Shown: positions 16,509-24,334, numbered from the stretch's first letter. The stretch is DNA of 64,000 bases from Pseudomonas fluorescens HK44 (GCF_000217955.3 NZ_AFOY02000029.1:52776-116775), one strand, 5' to 3'. Notes: generated by a model not told the origin, from the sequence alone. Translations and numbers: made by a program.

Positions 16509-18065
16509 TTACGCGGCTTGACCGGTTATCATGATTGCCTGGGCGCGCTCTTTGTAATCAATGTACGGCGTCTTTACCTTGGTGATCGGGAAGTCTTCAC
16601 CGAATTTCACGTAGGCGACCAGATCTGGAAGGTTGGAGATTTCAGAAGCCTGAACCACCGGCTCATCCCGCGTGACTTCCTCGGTCCTGGTCAACTTGCC
16701 CGCGGTGTAGGATTTCCGCCAACGCTTAACATCGTGAGAGCCGAGGATTTCGCTGGCCATGCCTGCGTTCTTGGCGTTCGCTGCAGCAAGAATGACGTAA
16801 TTTCGGAAGCACGAAAGCAGCGTTTCCGCATCGTCACGGCCATAACTGGCGTTGAGTTGCGACCAATCCTGCAGGCTGCCGACCATACGCAGACCATGTT
16901 TCCGCCCTTTGGTCGCCGCAGGAACGAAGCTTTCCAGTTTGCCGAGGGACTGCAGCTCGTCGAGGAACAGCCATAGCCGTTTGCCTGTCATCGGCTCTGA
17001 GCTGAGGATCGTTGCACAGATGGTGTCAATCCACGTGGCCACCAGTGGTTTCATGGTGTCCCGCATGTCCTCCCGCCAAGTGATGAACAGATTGCCGGCA
17101 TTAGGATCGTTCACCCATTGGTAGATGGAAAAATCGCCCTTGCTCATGTAGCGCAGCGGACGAATGTATTTGTTCATCATGAACTGGATGCTGGCGATTG
17201 CCTTCTCTGCGTTGTCGCGGAAGTAGCCCTCGGAGTCCGTGTTGGCCAGGAAAGCGCGGATGGTGTCGCCATCCTCCCGCACCAGCAAATTCACCAGCGT
17301 GTCTTGGTTCGGGTTGTTGGTTTCTTTCAGCTTGCGCATGGTGTCGGACAATACGTCGCGAGCGTACGCGCACCATTGCTCGTCACTCGGGTCGACCTGG
17401 GGCGGGATTATCGACTTGGCCATCCGGTTGAAGTCATGGATGCCACGGATCTCGTTGAAGATGGTCCAGCCAGCGGAGCGGGCGTCGAATGGGTTGAGAA
17501 TGTAATCGCCTTTGAAACTGAATTTCGAATAGAACGTGCCGTTTGGGTCGACAACGGCCATGCGATCACCACGCTTCAATGCCGAGGCGATCATGCCTTC
17601 CATGGTCACCGACTTACCGGCACCGATAGACGCGCAGATCATCGTGTTTCGATCTTCAAGGTGCAGAGGCATAGGCAGCTTGCCAATCATGACCGGCTCA
17701 GACTTGGCCAACCCTCGCTTTTTCCGCTCGCGATTCGTCTTCTCGTTACGGCGGCGCACCTTTGCCTTGACGGTATGCCAGTTTTTTATCTCCGAGCCCC
17801 GCAAAAATTCCTGGTACTGCTCGCCCCGGAACCCATCGTCACAATACTCGTACAGGTAATAAACCAGCGAAGCGGCGACCGCTGACGTGGCAATTGTGGC
17901 CCCCAGTACAATCGGGTTCTGCCAGCCGTTGTGAAGCGTTTCCTTGAACGCTGCAGGGAATGGCGTCAACGGCATCTGTGCCAAATAAACGCCTGCTGCC
18001 CATCCAGCGATCGGCAAACCGAAACCCGCTGTCATCACTGCAGAATCGACTTCTCTTTTATGCAT
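16509..18065 (-). CDS. traB: Type IV coupling protein (TrwB/TraD-like ATPase)
   Basis: The 518-residue protein has two N-terminal membrane helices (about residues 12-30 and 48-70), Walker A CASIGAGKSVTMEG and Walker B LWLFLDELQSLG, followed by the QDWSQLNASYGRD region typical of TrwB/TraD. It forms a hexamer at the inner membrane and hands the relaxosome to the type IV secretion channel. It overlaps traA by eight bases and lies ten bases before the truncated relaxase, the gene order of R388 trwABC and IncP-9 traABC. The symbol follows the IncP-9 naming as I recall it. Confidence 0.9.
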   Translation of the reverse strand: MHKREVDSAVMTAGFGLPIAGWAAGVYLAQMPLTPFPAAFKETLHNGWQNPIVLGATIATSAVAASLVYYLYEYCDDGFRGEQYQEFLRGSEIKNWHTVKAKVRRRNEKTNRERKKRGLAKSEPVMIGKLPMPLHLEDRNTMICASIGAGKSVTMEGMIASALKRGDRMAVVDPNGTFYSKFSFKGDYILNPFDARSAGWTIFNEIRGIHDFNRMAKSIIPPQVDPSDEQWCAYARDVLSDTMRKLKETNNPNQDTLVNLLVREDGDTIRAFLANTDSEGYFRDNAEKAIASIQFMMNKYIRPLRYMSKGDFSIYQWVNDPNAGNLFITWREDMRDTMKPLVATWIDTICATILSSEPMTGKRLWLFLDELQSLGKLESFVPAATKGRKHGLRMVGSLQDWSQLNASYGRDDAETLLSCFRNYVILAAANAKNAGMASEILGSHDVKRWRKSYTAGKLTRTEEVTRDEPVVQASEISNLPDLVAYVKFGEDFPITKVKTPYIDYKERAQAIMITGQAA

Positions 18066-18450
18066 TGTCCTCTCCTGATAGACGTTCGATATCGCTGGCC
18101 AGCTCTGGCAACAGCGTACTGATCAACTGATCGGTATCGACCAGATGGCTGAGTTCGGCACGCAATTGGTTGACCTTTCCTTGCTGTAAACCTTGGCGCA
18201 GCAAGTAGACAGCAATGGTCAAAAGGGTGCGATTTTGCGCCTGAGCCTGGCTGACGTTTTCGAGCAAACCAAGCATGCGTTGCTGATCTGCCCAGCTGTC
18301 CAAATCGGTCTGTCGGCTCCCCGATTTTTCGTTGGCCAGAGCCTTGTCACGCACGTAGGTGGACAGGTGTTTGTAGCCTGCCAACGCTGCCGCTTGCTCA
18401 AGGCGAGCCTCTTGGTCGTCGTTTAAACGTATTGGAAGTGTCTTCGCCAC
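18058..18450 (-). CDS. traA: TrwA/TraA-like ribbon-helix-helix oriT accessory protein
   Basis: The 130 residues begin MAKTLPIRLNDDQEARLEQAA, a ribbon-helix-helix N-terminus like TrwA of R388 and MobC-type proteins, and continue with a helical tetramerisation tail. Such proteins bind oriT, repress the transfer operon and stimulate relaxase and coupling protein. It is the first gene of a traA-traB-traC operon and is translationally coupled to traB. The oriT region lies just upstream. Confidence 0.85.
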   Translation of the reverse strand: MAKTLPIRLNDDQEARLEQAAALAGYKHLSTYVRDKALANEKSGSRQTDLDSWADQQRMLGLLENVSQAQAQNRTLLTIAVYLLRQGLQQGKVNQLRAELSHLVDTDQLISTLLPELASDIERLSGEDNA

Positions 18451-18767
18451 GGTGGTCCTCTCTGAGCCAAATATGGGACTAATTCAGGATAACGATAACT
18501 TCCGAAATAGCGTATAGCAAATGCAATACATAAAATGCTTGATTTTATTGGTCTAAATGATAATTTTGTAATACATATGTATAGCGCATGAAATTCATGA
18601 ATTTGCTCTGTAAGCCGCTCCCAGCGCGGCTTTAACCTACCGCTAGGGGGGTGCGTGTTGTGTATTGAGACTTTGACCCTGTTAAGGGGAAAAGTTGAAG
18701 CTCTTGTTAAGGGCGTATCCACTAGTCAGGCCGCAGGCCGTAGGGGGGTAGCACAGATGGTATGCAG
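18451..18767. other. Predicted oriT region
   Basis: This 317-base AT-rich gap separates the divergent traA and stbA-like genes, as oriT does in R388. Bases 18651-18663 read GTGCGTGTTGTGT followed by ATTGAG. This resembles the R388 nic region GTGCGTATTGTCT followed by ATAG, so a nick between 18663 and 18664 is predicted. A short inverted repeat CCTA-CCGC-TAGG precedes it, and a hairpin AGCCGC...GCGGCT (about 18612-18632) lies beside it. The traA promoter is probably in the AT-rich left part. The nic position is inference by analogy. Confidence 0.65.
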
Positions 18768-18878
18768 AAAGGGTGCAGGAAGGGTGCTAAGAGAGTGCAA
18801 GAGGGGTGCAACTTGACTACAGGTAGGGGGCGATTAAGATGCACCTAGAGTGCAATAGGGGTGCAGATAGGGTGCAAA
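18768..18878 (+). repeat. Phased 11-bp repeats (4 + 3) upstream of the stbA-like gene
   Basis: The core GRGTGC(A/T) begins at 18771, 18782, 18793, 18804 and again at 18848, 18859 and 18870. Steps are exactly 11, 11, 11, 44, 11 and 11 bases, so all seven cores lie on one 11-base register. The last repeat ends three bases before the start codon at 18879. In R388, StbA binds two arrays of 9-bp repeats with 2-bp spacers between oriT and stbA. The same period and place suggest these are the binding sites of the stbA-like protein, serving plasmid segregation and autorepression. Confidence 0.8.
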
Positions 18879-19334
18879 ATGGGCGACAAAGATCTAACGA
18901 ATGCACTGATGGCGGTAGGGCCTGAGTCAAAGGCAGCGAAAATACGCCAGGTGATGCCATTGATTGAGCAACAACTGAGCGCGGGTGTACGTCGCCAAGT
19001 GATCCTGGATGTGTTGAAACAACAGGGGATCGAGCTGAGCATGGAGACGCTGAAAAGTTACCTGTATCGGTATCGAAAAACGCAACGACAGAAGCCCACG
19101 CAATCGAACCAAACTACGAACCCAGCGCCAAGCATGCAGCCAGTGGTTGAGCGAGGGGAGCCAGAAATAGAAGGAGGTGTATCGTACGATACAGATGGAG
19201 AAACGAAGGTCAGTCAAGCGGCCCCGTTGGGGCCGCTTGAGCTGAGCAAGATTATGAATCCTGGGGATGATCAGAACGCCTCAGATCTGGCCATGTATGA
19301 GAATGCAGGCCGTCGAAAAAGGACGCCAAAATGA
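18879..19334 (+). CDS. traD: StbA-like plasmid stability/transfer DNA-binding protein (IncP-9 TraD type)
   Basis: From the ATG at 18879 the product is 151 residues, MGDKDLTNALMAVGPESKAA. A predicted helix-turn-helix (LSAGVRRQVILDVLKQQGIE then LSMETLKSYLYRYRK) is followed by a flexible Pro/Gln-rich tail. This is the layout of StbA of R388, which silences the stb operon, binds phased repeats near oriT and controls the balance of segregation and conjugation. It heads a three-gene operon with stbB- and stbC-like genes, equivalent to the IncP-9 traDEF operon as I recall it. A GTG at 18861 would be an alternative start but lies inside the repeats. Confidence 0.75.
   Translation: MGDKDLTNALMAVGPESKAAKIRQVMPLIEQQLSAGVRRQVILDVLKQQGIELSMETLKSYLYRYRKTQRQKPTQSNQTTNPAPSMQPVVERGEPEIEGGVSYDTDGETKVSQAAPLGPLELSKIMNPGDDQNASDLAMYENAGRRKRTPK
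19178..19193. promoter_or_regulatory. 16-bp palindrome TGTATCGTACGATACA (copy 1)
   Basis: This perfect palindrome lies inside the stbA-like coding sequence. The identical 16 bases form the core of a 26-base palindrome at 20472-20497 ahead of the SprT-like gene. Two identical palindromes in 1.3 kb suggest an operator for a plasmid repressor; which one is unknown. Confidence 0.55.
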
Positions 19335-20050
19335 AAATCGCAGTAGTCAATTTCAGCGGTAACACCGGCAAGACAACCTTGTCCGATTCGCTGCTGTCGC
19401 CACGCATGGGCGGCGTACGTTTCGCGGTAGAAACGATCAATGCCGGCGCATCGGATGATGCCGCCGAGATCGAGCTGCTCAAGGGTCGCCGGTTCGGTGA
19501 GTTGTCGGAAATTCTCATGACGGAAGACAACGCCGTGGTCGACGTTGGAGCATCCAACGTCGAGGATTTTTTCAAGTACATGGGCCAGTTTGCAGGCTCG
19601 CACGAAGAATTCGATTTCTTCCTGGTGCCCACGGTATCCGAGAAAAAACAGCAAGCGGACACCATCAACACGATCAAGACGCTGGCCACGCTGGGCGTTC
19701 CGCGCAGCCGGATTCTGGTGGTCTTCAACAAGGTCGAGATCGACGACGCGGACGACTTGCCGCACACCTTCGCAGCGTTGATGGGTTTCCACGAGCTGGA
19801 GAAGAAATTCATGCTCAAGCGTGATGCGGTGATTTACTCGAACGAAGTGTTCGAACGCCTCCGGGCTTTGAAAACCAGCATCGCCGCTGTGGTGCAGGAC
19901 ACCACGGATTACCGCGAGCAACTGCGAGCCGCGCAAGACGATGCCGCAAAGGAACAGGCCAAACGGATGATCTCTGTGCAGCGCCTGGCAAAGTCGGCCT
20001 GGCAGAACCTCGATCAGGTGTACGCCACGCTGTTTGGAAAGGGGAAGTAA
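19331..20050 (+). CDS. StbB/ParA-like P-loop ATPase
   Basis: The 239 residues start MKIAVVNFSGNTGKTTLSDS with a P-loop NTGKTT. They include DNAVVDVGASNVEDF and FFLVPTVSEKKQQADT, as in StbB of R388, a Walker-type ATPase needed for conjugation in the IncW system. The gene overlaps the stbA-like stop codon by four bases and is followed after three bases by the stbC-like gene, so the three are one operon. It is not a standard ParA: the second Lys of the deviant Walker box is missing and no parB/parS is seen. Confidence 0.8.
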   Translation: MKIAVVNFSGNTGKTTLSDSLLSPRMGGVRFAVETINAGASDDAAEIELLKGRRFGELSEILMTEDNAVVDVGASNVEDFFKYMGQFAGSHEEFDFFLVPTVSEKKQQADTINTIKTLATLGVPRSRILVVFNKVEIDDADDLPHTFAALMGFHELEKKFMLKRDAVIYSNEVFERLRALKTSIAAVVQDTTDYREQLRAAQDDAAKEQAKRMISVQRLAKSAWQNLDQVYATLFGKGK

Positions 20051-20053
20051 GCG

Positions 20054-20440
20054 ATGGCCAAGGACGCTACGACAGCGCGTGAAGCGATGGTCGGGCAGAT
20101 GATGGAAGATTTCGACGCGCTCGTCCGTCGCCTGGAACAGGTAGACGGCGAGTTGGCGGCGAAGATCTCCGAGGCGGTGCGCGATGGCTCGGGTAAGGCT
20201 CTGCTCCAGTCGCAGATGAACTTCGAATCCATGATGGAAAAGGAGCGCAATGCCCTGATCCTTGCCGGACGCGAAGCGGTCGCAAGGATTGGTAACGAGA
20301 TTAACCGGAGTTCGGCCAATCTGATCACGGCGCAAGCGCAGCGCCGCGCCGTAGGATTTTGCGCAATGCTCATCGGCGCCGGTGTGGTTATCGGCGCACT
20401 TCTCATGGTTGTAGGCCAGCAGCTCAGGCTGTTCGGTTGA
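20054..20440 (+). CDS. StbC-like membrane-anchored protein
   Basis: The 128 residues form a long amphipathic helix (residues 5-95, rich in Glu, Ala and Lys) and a single C-terminal membrane helix (about 101-121, VGFCAMLIGAGVVIGALLMVV). It is the third gene of the stb-like operon and is followed by a strong terminator. R388 StbC has the same size class and place; its function is unclear. No catalytic motif is seen. Confidence 0.7.
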   Translation: MAKDATTAREAMVGQMMEDFDALVRRLEQVDGELAAKISEAVRDGSGKALLQSQMNFESMMEKERNALILAGREAVARIGNEINRSSANLITAQAQRRAVGFCAMLIGAGVVIGALLMVVGQQLRLFG

Positions 20441-20444
20441 TCGA

Positions 20445-20465
20445 GGGGGCACGCCCCCTTTTTTT
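20445..20465 (+). terminator. Intrinsic terminator after the stb-like operon
   Basis: A GGGGG-CACG-CCCCC hairpin is followed by seven T residues directly after the stbC-like stop codon. Confidence 0.88.
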
Positions 20466-20471
20466 GGGGTG

Positions 20472-20497
20472 TATCCTGTATCGTACGATACAGGATA
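20472..20497. promoter_or_regulatory. 26-bp perfect palindrome with core TGTATCGTACGATACA (copy 2)
   Basis: It lies between the stb-like terminator and the SprT-like gene, where the latter's promoter should be. The core is identical to 19178-19193. A dimeric repressor site is the simplest reading. Confidence 0.65.
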
Positions 20498-20550
20498 TGC
20501 TTTCCTACGAATTACACCCGCCCCGCCGCTGGTAATCAGGCTTTGGGGTT

Positions 20551-20568
20551 TTTCTCGCATGCGAGAAA
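20551..20568. promoter_or_regulatory. 18-bp palindrome TTTCTCGCATGCGAGAAA
   Basis: This perfect palindrome ends ten bases before the SprT-like start and overlaps its ribosome binding site. The core TCGCATGCGAGAA recurs at about 25609-25621 ahead of the toxin-antitoxin genes, so both promoters may share a regulator. Confidence 0.55.
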
Positions 20569-20577
20569 GGAGTCCTT

Positions 20578-21363
20578 ATGTCCGCTACACCAAGTCAGCA
20601 GCTTTACGAAGAAATTGAAGGGGCCTATGACTGGTTCAATGAAAAGTTGTTTGGCGGGCAGCTGCCCGGCTGCATTTTCACCCTGCAGCGAAAAGCCAAT
20701 ACGTTTGGGTATTTCTCGCCGTCGCGTTTCCTGCGCCGGAACGGCGCGGGAAAAAGCGATGAGATTGCGCTCAACTGTGCGTACTTCGCGCATCGTCGGA
20801 TCGATCAGACGCTTTCCACGCTTGCACATGAACAGGTTCATCAGTGGCAAGACCACTTCGGCACGCGATCACGAAGCGGCTACCACAACCGCGAGTGGGC
20901 CAACAAAATGAAGTCCATCGGACTGATGCCGTCCGATACAGGTGAGCCAGGTGGTAAGCAATGCGGCCAGCAGATGACGCACTACATCATTGATGGTGGG
21001 CCATTCGCTGTTGCATGCCAGGAACTGATTGAACAGGGCGGCATGCTTTCTTGGATTGACGTGGTTACCCAACGGGTGGCCATGTCAGCGACCCAGCTTT
21101 ACGGGCCTGATGGAAAACCCGTCGAACAGCCTGTGGCTGATCCGACGATAGACATACTGGCGCTAACTTCGGCGGGGTTGCTGACTCCTGCCACAAACCC
21201 CGAGGATCCGAAGAACAAGCGCAAATACACATGCCCGAGCTGCCATTTGAATTTGTGGGGTAAGCCAGGTTTGAGCGGTCGCGTGCAATGCGTCGACTGC
21301 AATGTGCCGTTCGTGGATTCAAAAGAACTGGTGGAAGTCCCAGCAGATCCATCACCCAGTTGA
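20578..21363 (+). CDS. SprT-like zinc metalloprotease-domain protein
   Basis: The 261 residues contain the SprT pattern AYDWFNEKLFGGQLPGCIF, then the zinc motif LAHEQVHQWQDHFG (HExxH), and a C-terminal zinc ribbon with CPSCHLNLW and CVDCNVPF. SprT/Spartan-like proteins cleave proteins crosslinked to DNA. Plasmid versions are common near transfer genes, but their job is unproven. The gene stands alone after the stb-like terminator, preceded by two palindromes. A ribosome binding site AAGGAG at 20567-20572 fixes the start at 20578. Confidence 0.85.
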   Translation: MSATPSQQLYEEIEGAYDWFNEKLFGGQLPGCIFTLQRKANTFGYFSPSRFLRRNGAGKSDEIALNCAYFAHRRIDQTLSTLAHEQVHQWQDHFGTRSRSGYHNREWANKMKSIGLMPSDTGEPGGKQCGQQMTHYIIDGGPFAVACQELIEQGGMLSWIDVVTQRVAMSATQLYGPDGKPVEQPVADPTIDILALTSAGLLTPATNPEDPKNKRKYTCPSCHLNLWGKPGLSGRVQCVDCNVPFVDSKELVEVPADPSPS

Positions 21364-21873
21364 GCCGGTCGCAAATGTCTGACGTTTCAGGATGAACGTC
21401 AGTTGATTGCGGCTGGCCGCTGCCGGTCAGGCGACGTATGAGCTGCGGATCCAAGGGCGCAGCTCTTGGTCGCCGAAGGCTGCTTTTTCGCTGCAGGAGC
21501 TCACGCACGAAAAATCGTCCAGCGAGCGAGGCCCAACAAAGGCCAGAGCGAGCGGAGCAGTTGTCCACGGGCTGGACGTGCTGTTTGCCCGGGCGGTGGG
21601 CAACTGCAGGACGATTTCCTGAGCCGTGCAAAGATCTTGAACGTGAGTTGCTGCAGCGTCCGGCCGCCAGGCCGGAAGGTTTTAAATCCGACCGGGAGGT
21701 CGGCCAAGGTAAAACCCTGTGCCGTTACAAAGCAAGCGGAGCGCGCAGGCCGAAGGCCGGAGGCGTGAGGATGGAAGCCCGAAGGGCCAAGACCTGGCGC
21801 GCTTTTGGCCAGGGCTTGGTTCACGACAGCCGCCCCCCGAAGGGGGCACGCACAGGGAAATTAGGGGGTAGAT
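21364..21873. other. 510-bp gene-free region containing a long repeat
   Basis: I see no convincing gene; all frames are broken or low quality. The right part (21732-21851) is a direct repeat of 26650-26762 and ends in a GCCCCCC-GAA-GGGGGC hairpin. The left part is GC-rich with several short inverted repeats, including GAGCTGCG...CGCAGCTC near 21438. Confidence 0.5.
21732..21851 (+). repeat. Long direct repeat, copy 1 (about 120 bp)
   Basis: It is nearly identical to 26650-26762, differing by an eight-base insertion and four substitutions. It begins GCAAGCGGAGCGCGCAGGCC and ends with a strong hairpin GCCCCCCGAAGGGGGC. The two copies bracket the maintenance genes from the 91-aa class gene to the antitoxin. 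It may act as a regulatory RNA end, a terminator or a recombination site. Confidence 0.75.
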
Positions 21874-22137
21874 CTAGGCTGGATTCTTGTTTGCAGCGGG
21901 GGCAATCGCCGCCCACTGTTTGGCACCGTTTGAATAATCACCACCTTCGGCAATGAACACTTGGCCATCTTCTAAAACCGCGTACACACCTGGTCTTTCA
22001 TGGTCAGGGTCGCGCAGTTCATTTTTCCAGCAGTAGGCAGACTGCTCCCAAATACACACGATCCCACCAGACTGTTCTTGGTTATTTTTACGCCATACCT
22101 GGGCGATCTGTCGAAGGTCAGCAATTTGGTGTTGCAT
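21874..22137 (-). CDS. Small hypothetical plasmid protein
   Basis: From the ATG at 22137, which has an AGGTG ribosome site, the product is 87 residues: MQHQIADLRQIAQVWRKNNQ then a compact segment PGVYAVLEDGQVFIAEGGDY. It is soluble and acidic in the middle. I do not recognise a family. Confidence 0.5.
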   Translation of the reverse strand: MQHQIADLRQIAQVWRKNNQEQSGGIVCIWEQSAYCWKNELRDPDHERPGVYAVLEDGQVFIAEGGDYSNGAKQWAAIAPAANKNPA

Positions 22138-22183
22138 GCGGCACCTCATTTTTGGAATCAGTTGATGTTACGCAACGAGCATT

Positions 22184-22390
22184 CTAACCCTGGGCTGGCA
22201 ATGGAATATTAGGCGACGTTGGGGTAACGCATGGCATCCGGGCCGGGTTTTTCGCAATCTCCGCGCAGTGACTTTCATAGTCAGCTTGGGCGCGGTCCTT
22301 GGCGTATTTTTGTTGAATCCATCCGGCTACCAAAAAGATGGCCAACCCAACGAATAGGATTTTATGGCGTCGTGATGTGGCGGTTTTCAT
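22184..22390 (-). CDS. Small single-pass membrane protein
   Basis: The 68 residues start MKTATSRRHKILFVGLAIFL, a basic N-terminus followed by one membrane helix (residues about 11-24), then a charged coil and a Pro-rich end. Two cysteines (CAEIAKNPARMPC) could form a disulfide outside the membrane. Role unknown. It follows the KorA-like operon on the same strand. Confidence 0.5.
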   Translation of the reverse strand: MKTATSRRHKILFVGLAIFLVAGWIQQKYAKDRAQADYESHCAEIAKNPARMPCVTPTSPNIPLPAQG

Positions 22391-22403
22391 TGGTGAGTTC
22401 CAT

Positions 22404-22676
22404 TCATTTTGATTCGGGATAAACGATGCCTTGCAGCGTCCAGCTTACAAAGCGGTGAGCCTGTTCAATCTCGCTTTCCAACGCTTGCCGATCCGGGCAG
22501 TTGTGATCATCGGCGGCGTCTTGCAACAGGCGCACGCGGTCGAGCTGGTGCAGCAACTCAGGCGTGAGGGTCACAGTTTGAGGCGCGAACGTGTACGCCA
22601 CCGGGTCATCTTCAAACAGCACCGGCAGGGCCATGCCGTTGTTTTTGAGCCATGATTTAAAATCGGTCTTACGCAT
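22404..22676 (-). CDS. Small hypothetical protein coupled to the KorA-like gene
   Basis: Ninety residues from the ATG at 22676, MRKTDFKSWLKNNGMALPVL. The start overlaps the end of the KorA-like gene by eight bases, so it is translationally coupled to it. The long reading to 22787 would overlap the regulator in another frame and is rejected. No family is recognised; the sequence is helical and acidic. Confidence 0.6.
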   Translation of the reverse strand: MRKTDFKSWLKNNGMALPVLFEDDPVAYTFAPQTVTLTPELLHQLDRVRLLQDAADDHNCPDRQALESEIEQAHRFVSWTLQGIVYPESK

Positions 22677-22998
22677 CCTTGCCTCCCTTTTTCGTTGCCG
22701 GTTTGGCATCCATGTAGGGCTTGGCCATCTCCATGACTTGCGCGGCCAGCTCGGGCGGTAACCAGACCATAACGGGCACCAGCTCACTGGCCCCGTGCTC
22801 GTCTAGGATTGCCCGAACTCGCTTTACTGCTGCGTGAACGGTCTGTTTAGACATGTCCCTAGCGTTGGCCACGTCTTGCGGTCGCTGGCCATCTACCAAG
22901 ATGGCCTTGGCGATCTCTACCGTAGAGACCGCCAAGCGACGCGAGGCGAATACCGGCGATATTCTTTTCCAGTCCTCGGCGGTGTAAATCGACTGCAT
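22669..22998 (-). CDS. KorA/TrfB-like transcriptional repressor
   Basis: From the ATG at 22998 (ribosome site GGAG seven bases upstream) the product is 109 residues. Residues 20-60, LAVSTVEIAKAILVDGQRPQ followed by DMSKQTVHAAVKRVRAILDE, match the TrfB/KorA helix-turn-helix of RP4 KorA (IARGVLVDGK, GAVSQAVHRVW). KorA-type proteins coordinately repress plasmid replication, maintenance and transfer promoters. The shared palindromes at 19178, 20472 and 20551 are candidate targets, though none is the RP4 operator. Confidence 0.75.
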   Translation of the reverse strand: MQSIYTAEDWKRISPVFASRRLAVSTVEIAKAILVDGQRPQDVANARDMSKQTVHAAVKRVRAILDEHGASELVPVMVWLPPELAAQVMEMAKPYMDAKPATKKGGKDA

Positions 22999-23021
22999 GT
23001 AGTAACTCCGTTTTTCAGTGG

Positions 23022-23444
23022 TCAATGATTCGTGGCCACCGCTGTGCAGATCCGGGAACGGATCTCGCTATGGGTGATGATCGACAGACACAGGAACGAC
23101 CAGCAATGACCGAAACAACGGGCATACACGCGCACCAAATCGCCGACCTCGGGGGCCTGCAGTATGAATGAATCGCCGGTGTCATCGGCGAAGTAGTCCA
23201 ACACCTGGCCATGACTGACCGCAAAATCAAAGCGCGCCTCAGTGATGCGCGCAGGCTTGGTGCCGTTGGCCGATTCCTGCGCCTGCAGGAAAGCGGTTTG
23301 ATCGTCCAGCACTGCGCCGGGGTGACGCACGCGAATCTCCGGCAACATTAGCCAGCTGCAGCGAGCGGCCCACATGTTGGGGCCAATCTCGCGGGCGTAA
23401 TCAATGATTGTGGTTTGACCTGGTACAAAGAAAACTTTCGGCAT
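23022..23444 (-). CDS. Hypothetical plasmid protein (140 aa)
   Basis: The 140 residues start MPKVFFVPGQTTIIDYAREI with a clear AAGGAG ribosome site. The protein is probably soluble with mixed alpha/beta structure and ends in a Cys/His-containing stretch (FGHCWSFLCLSIITH). No family is recognised. It lies between the DUF932 gene and the KorA-like gene on the same strand. Confidence 0.6.
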   Translation of the reverse strand: MPKVFFVPGQTTIIDYAREIGPNMWAARCSWLMLPEIRVRHPGAVLDDQTAFLQAQESANGTKPARITEARFDFAVSHGQVLDYFADDTGDSFILQAPEVGDLVRVYARCFGHCWSFLCLSIITHSEIRSRICTAVATNH

Positions 23445-23466
23445 GGCGGCTATCTCCTTGCGAGGT

Positions 23467-23491
23467 AGGCCGGGCGTGTAGCGCCCGGCCT
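23467..23491 (-). terminator. Strong hairpin between DUF932 gene and next gene
   Basis: AGGCCGGGCG-TGTA-GCGCCCGGCCT forms a near-perfect stem without a U-run, in the 54-base gap. It may attenuate transcription or protect mRNA ends rather than terminate fully. Confidence 0.45.
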
Positions 23492-23498
23492 GAACTTG

Positions 23499-24326
23499 TT
23501 AGGCGGCTTCGCGAATGTGCTGAGCCAGAACCCAAAGGGCGCGATTTAGCTTCACGTCCTGGTCAATGCCGGTGACGGCGCGGGTACTGGTGCGGCGACC
23601 TTGCTTGTTGCGACCTGTAAGCCCTCCCTTGATGGAGTTTTCCTGTACGCGGTTGAATGTGGTCCAGAGATCATCGGTGCGATCTTCACGGCGGCGAGGC
23701 ATGAGCAGCTGTGAAGCTGTCACAGGCGCCGGGCCTTCGGCTGGGTCGTAGCGGTACGCTAATGCAGCTTCGGCGAAAGCGTGTTGCAGCTCGGGGCGAA
23801 TCTGGATTTGCTTCATGGTTTCGCGCTGATCCTCGATCAGTGCGAATTGGTCCAGCACCTCATATGCCCCCTCGATGACTTCGCCGATTACGTCTTGTCG
23901 ACCGCTGTGACGGACTTTCTGATCCATCGCGGCTTCGCCCAGGACAAGGCCGTTGGCGCACACAAAGCGGAAGCACCCGCCCATCATTTGATAACTGCTG
24001 GTGCCATCGTGGCTGTTGAGCAGGATGATTTCGTTGGCTTCCTTGTCCATGATGTTGGACGCATGGCGCAGGCGGATCATGTGTTTGGTGTGCTGGATCT
24101 TGTCGGAGTTACGCACGCGGGTTTGGCAAGCCATGAAGGGTTCGAACCCTTCTGCGCGCAGCGCGGTAAGCACGTCGACGGTTGGGATGTAGCGGTAGCG
24201 ATCGGAGCGGCTGTCGTGCGCTTCGACGGCAAAGATGGACGGCGCGACACGCGCGATTTCGTCGTTAGTCAAAGGGGTGTTGCTGCGAACCATGCAAGGG
24301 TTGCGGAAGCTGCTGGATAGACGCAT
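23499..24326 (-). CDS. DUF932 protein
   Basis: The 275 residues contain IFAVEAHDSRSDRYRYIPT, GFEPFMACQTRVR, HMIRLRH and the segment GGCFRFVCANGLVLGE, the known conserved core of DUF932. DUF932 genes are frequent on plasmids and phages, often near ssb and anti-restriction genes, but no activity is established. The start follows an AAGGAG site. The 84-base leader upstream is duplicated ahead of the gene at 25461 and carries a textbook promoter. Confidence 0.85.
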   Translation of the reverse strand: MRLSSSFRNPCMVRSNTPLTNDEIARVAPSIFAVEAHDSRSDRYRYIPTVDVLTALRAEGFEPFMACQTRVRNSDKIQHTKHMIRLRHASNIMDKEANEIILLNSHDGTSSYQMMGGCFRFVCANGLVLGEAAMDQKVRHSGRQDVIGEVIEGAYEVLDQFALIEDQRETMKQIQIRPELQHAFAEAALAYRYDPAEGPAPVTASQLLMPRRREDRTDDLWTTFNRVQENSIKGGLTGRNKQGRRTSTRAVTGIDQDVKLNRALWVLAQHIREAA

Positions 24327-24334
24327 TTTTGAAT

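Noticed and set aside
18768..18878. Short phased repeats as a CRISPR array
   Set aside because: Repeats are 7-9 bases with 2-4 base gaps, far shorter than CRISPR repeats and spacers, and no cas genes are near. They fit protein-binding direct repeats.
19331..20050. Standard ParA of a parABS partition system
   Set aside because: The P-loop lacks the signature second Lys, no ParB gene or parS-like repeat follows, and the neighbours fit stbABC.
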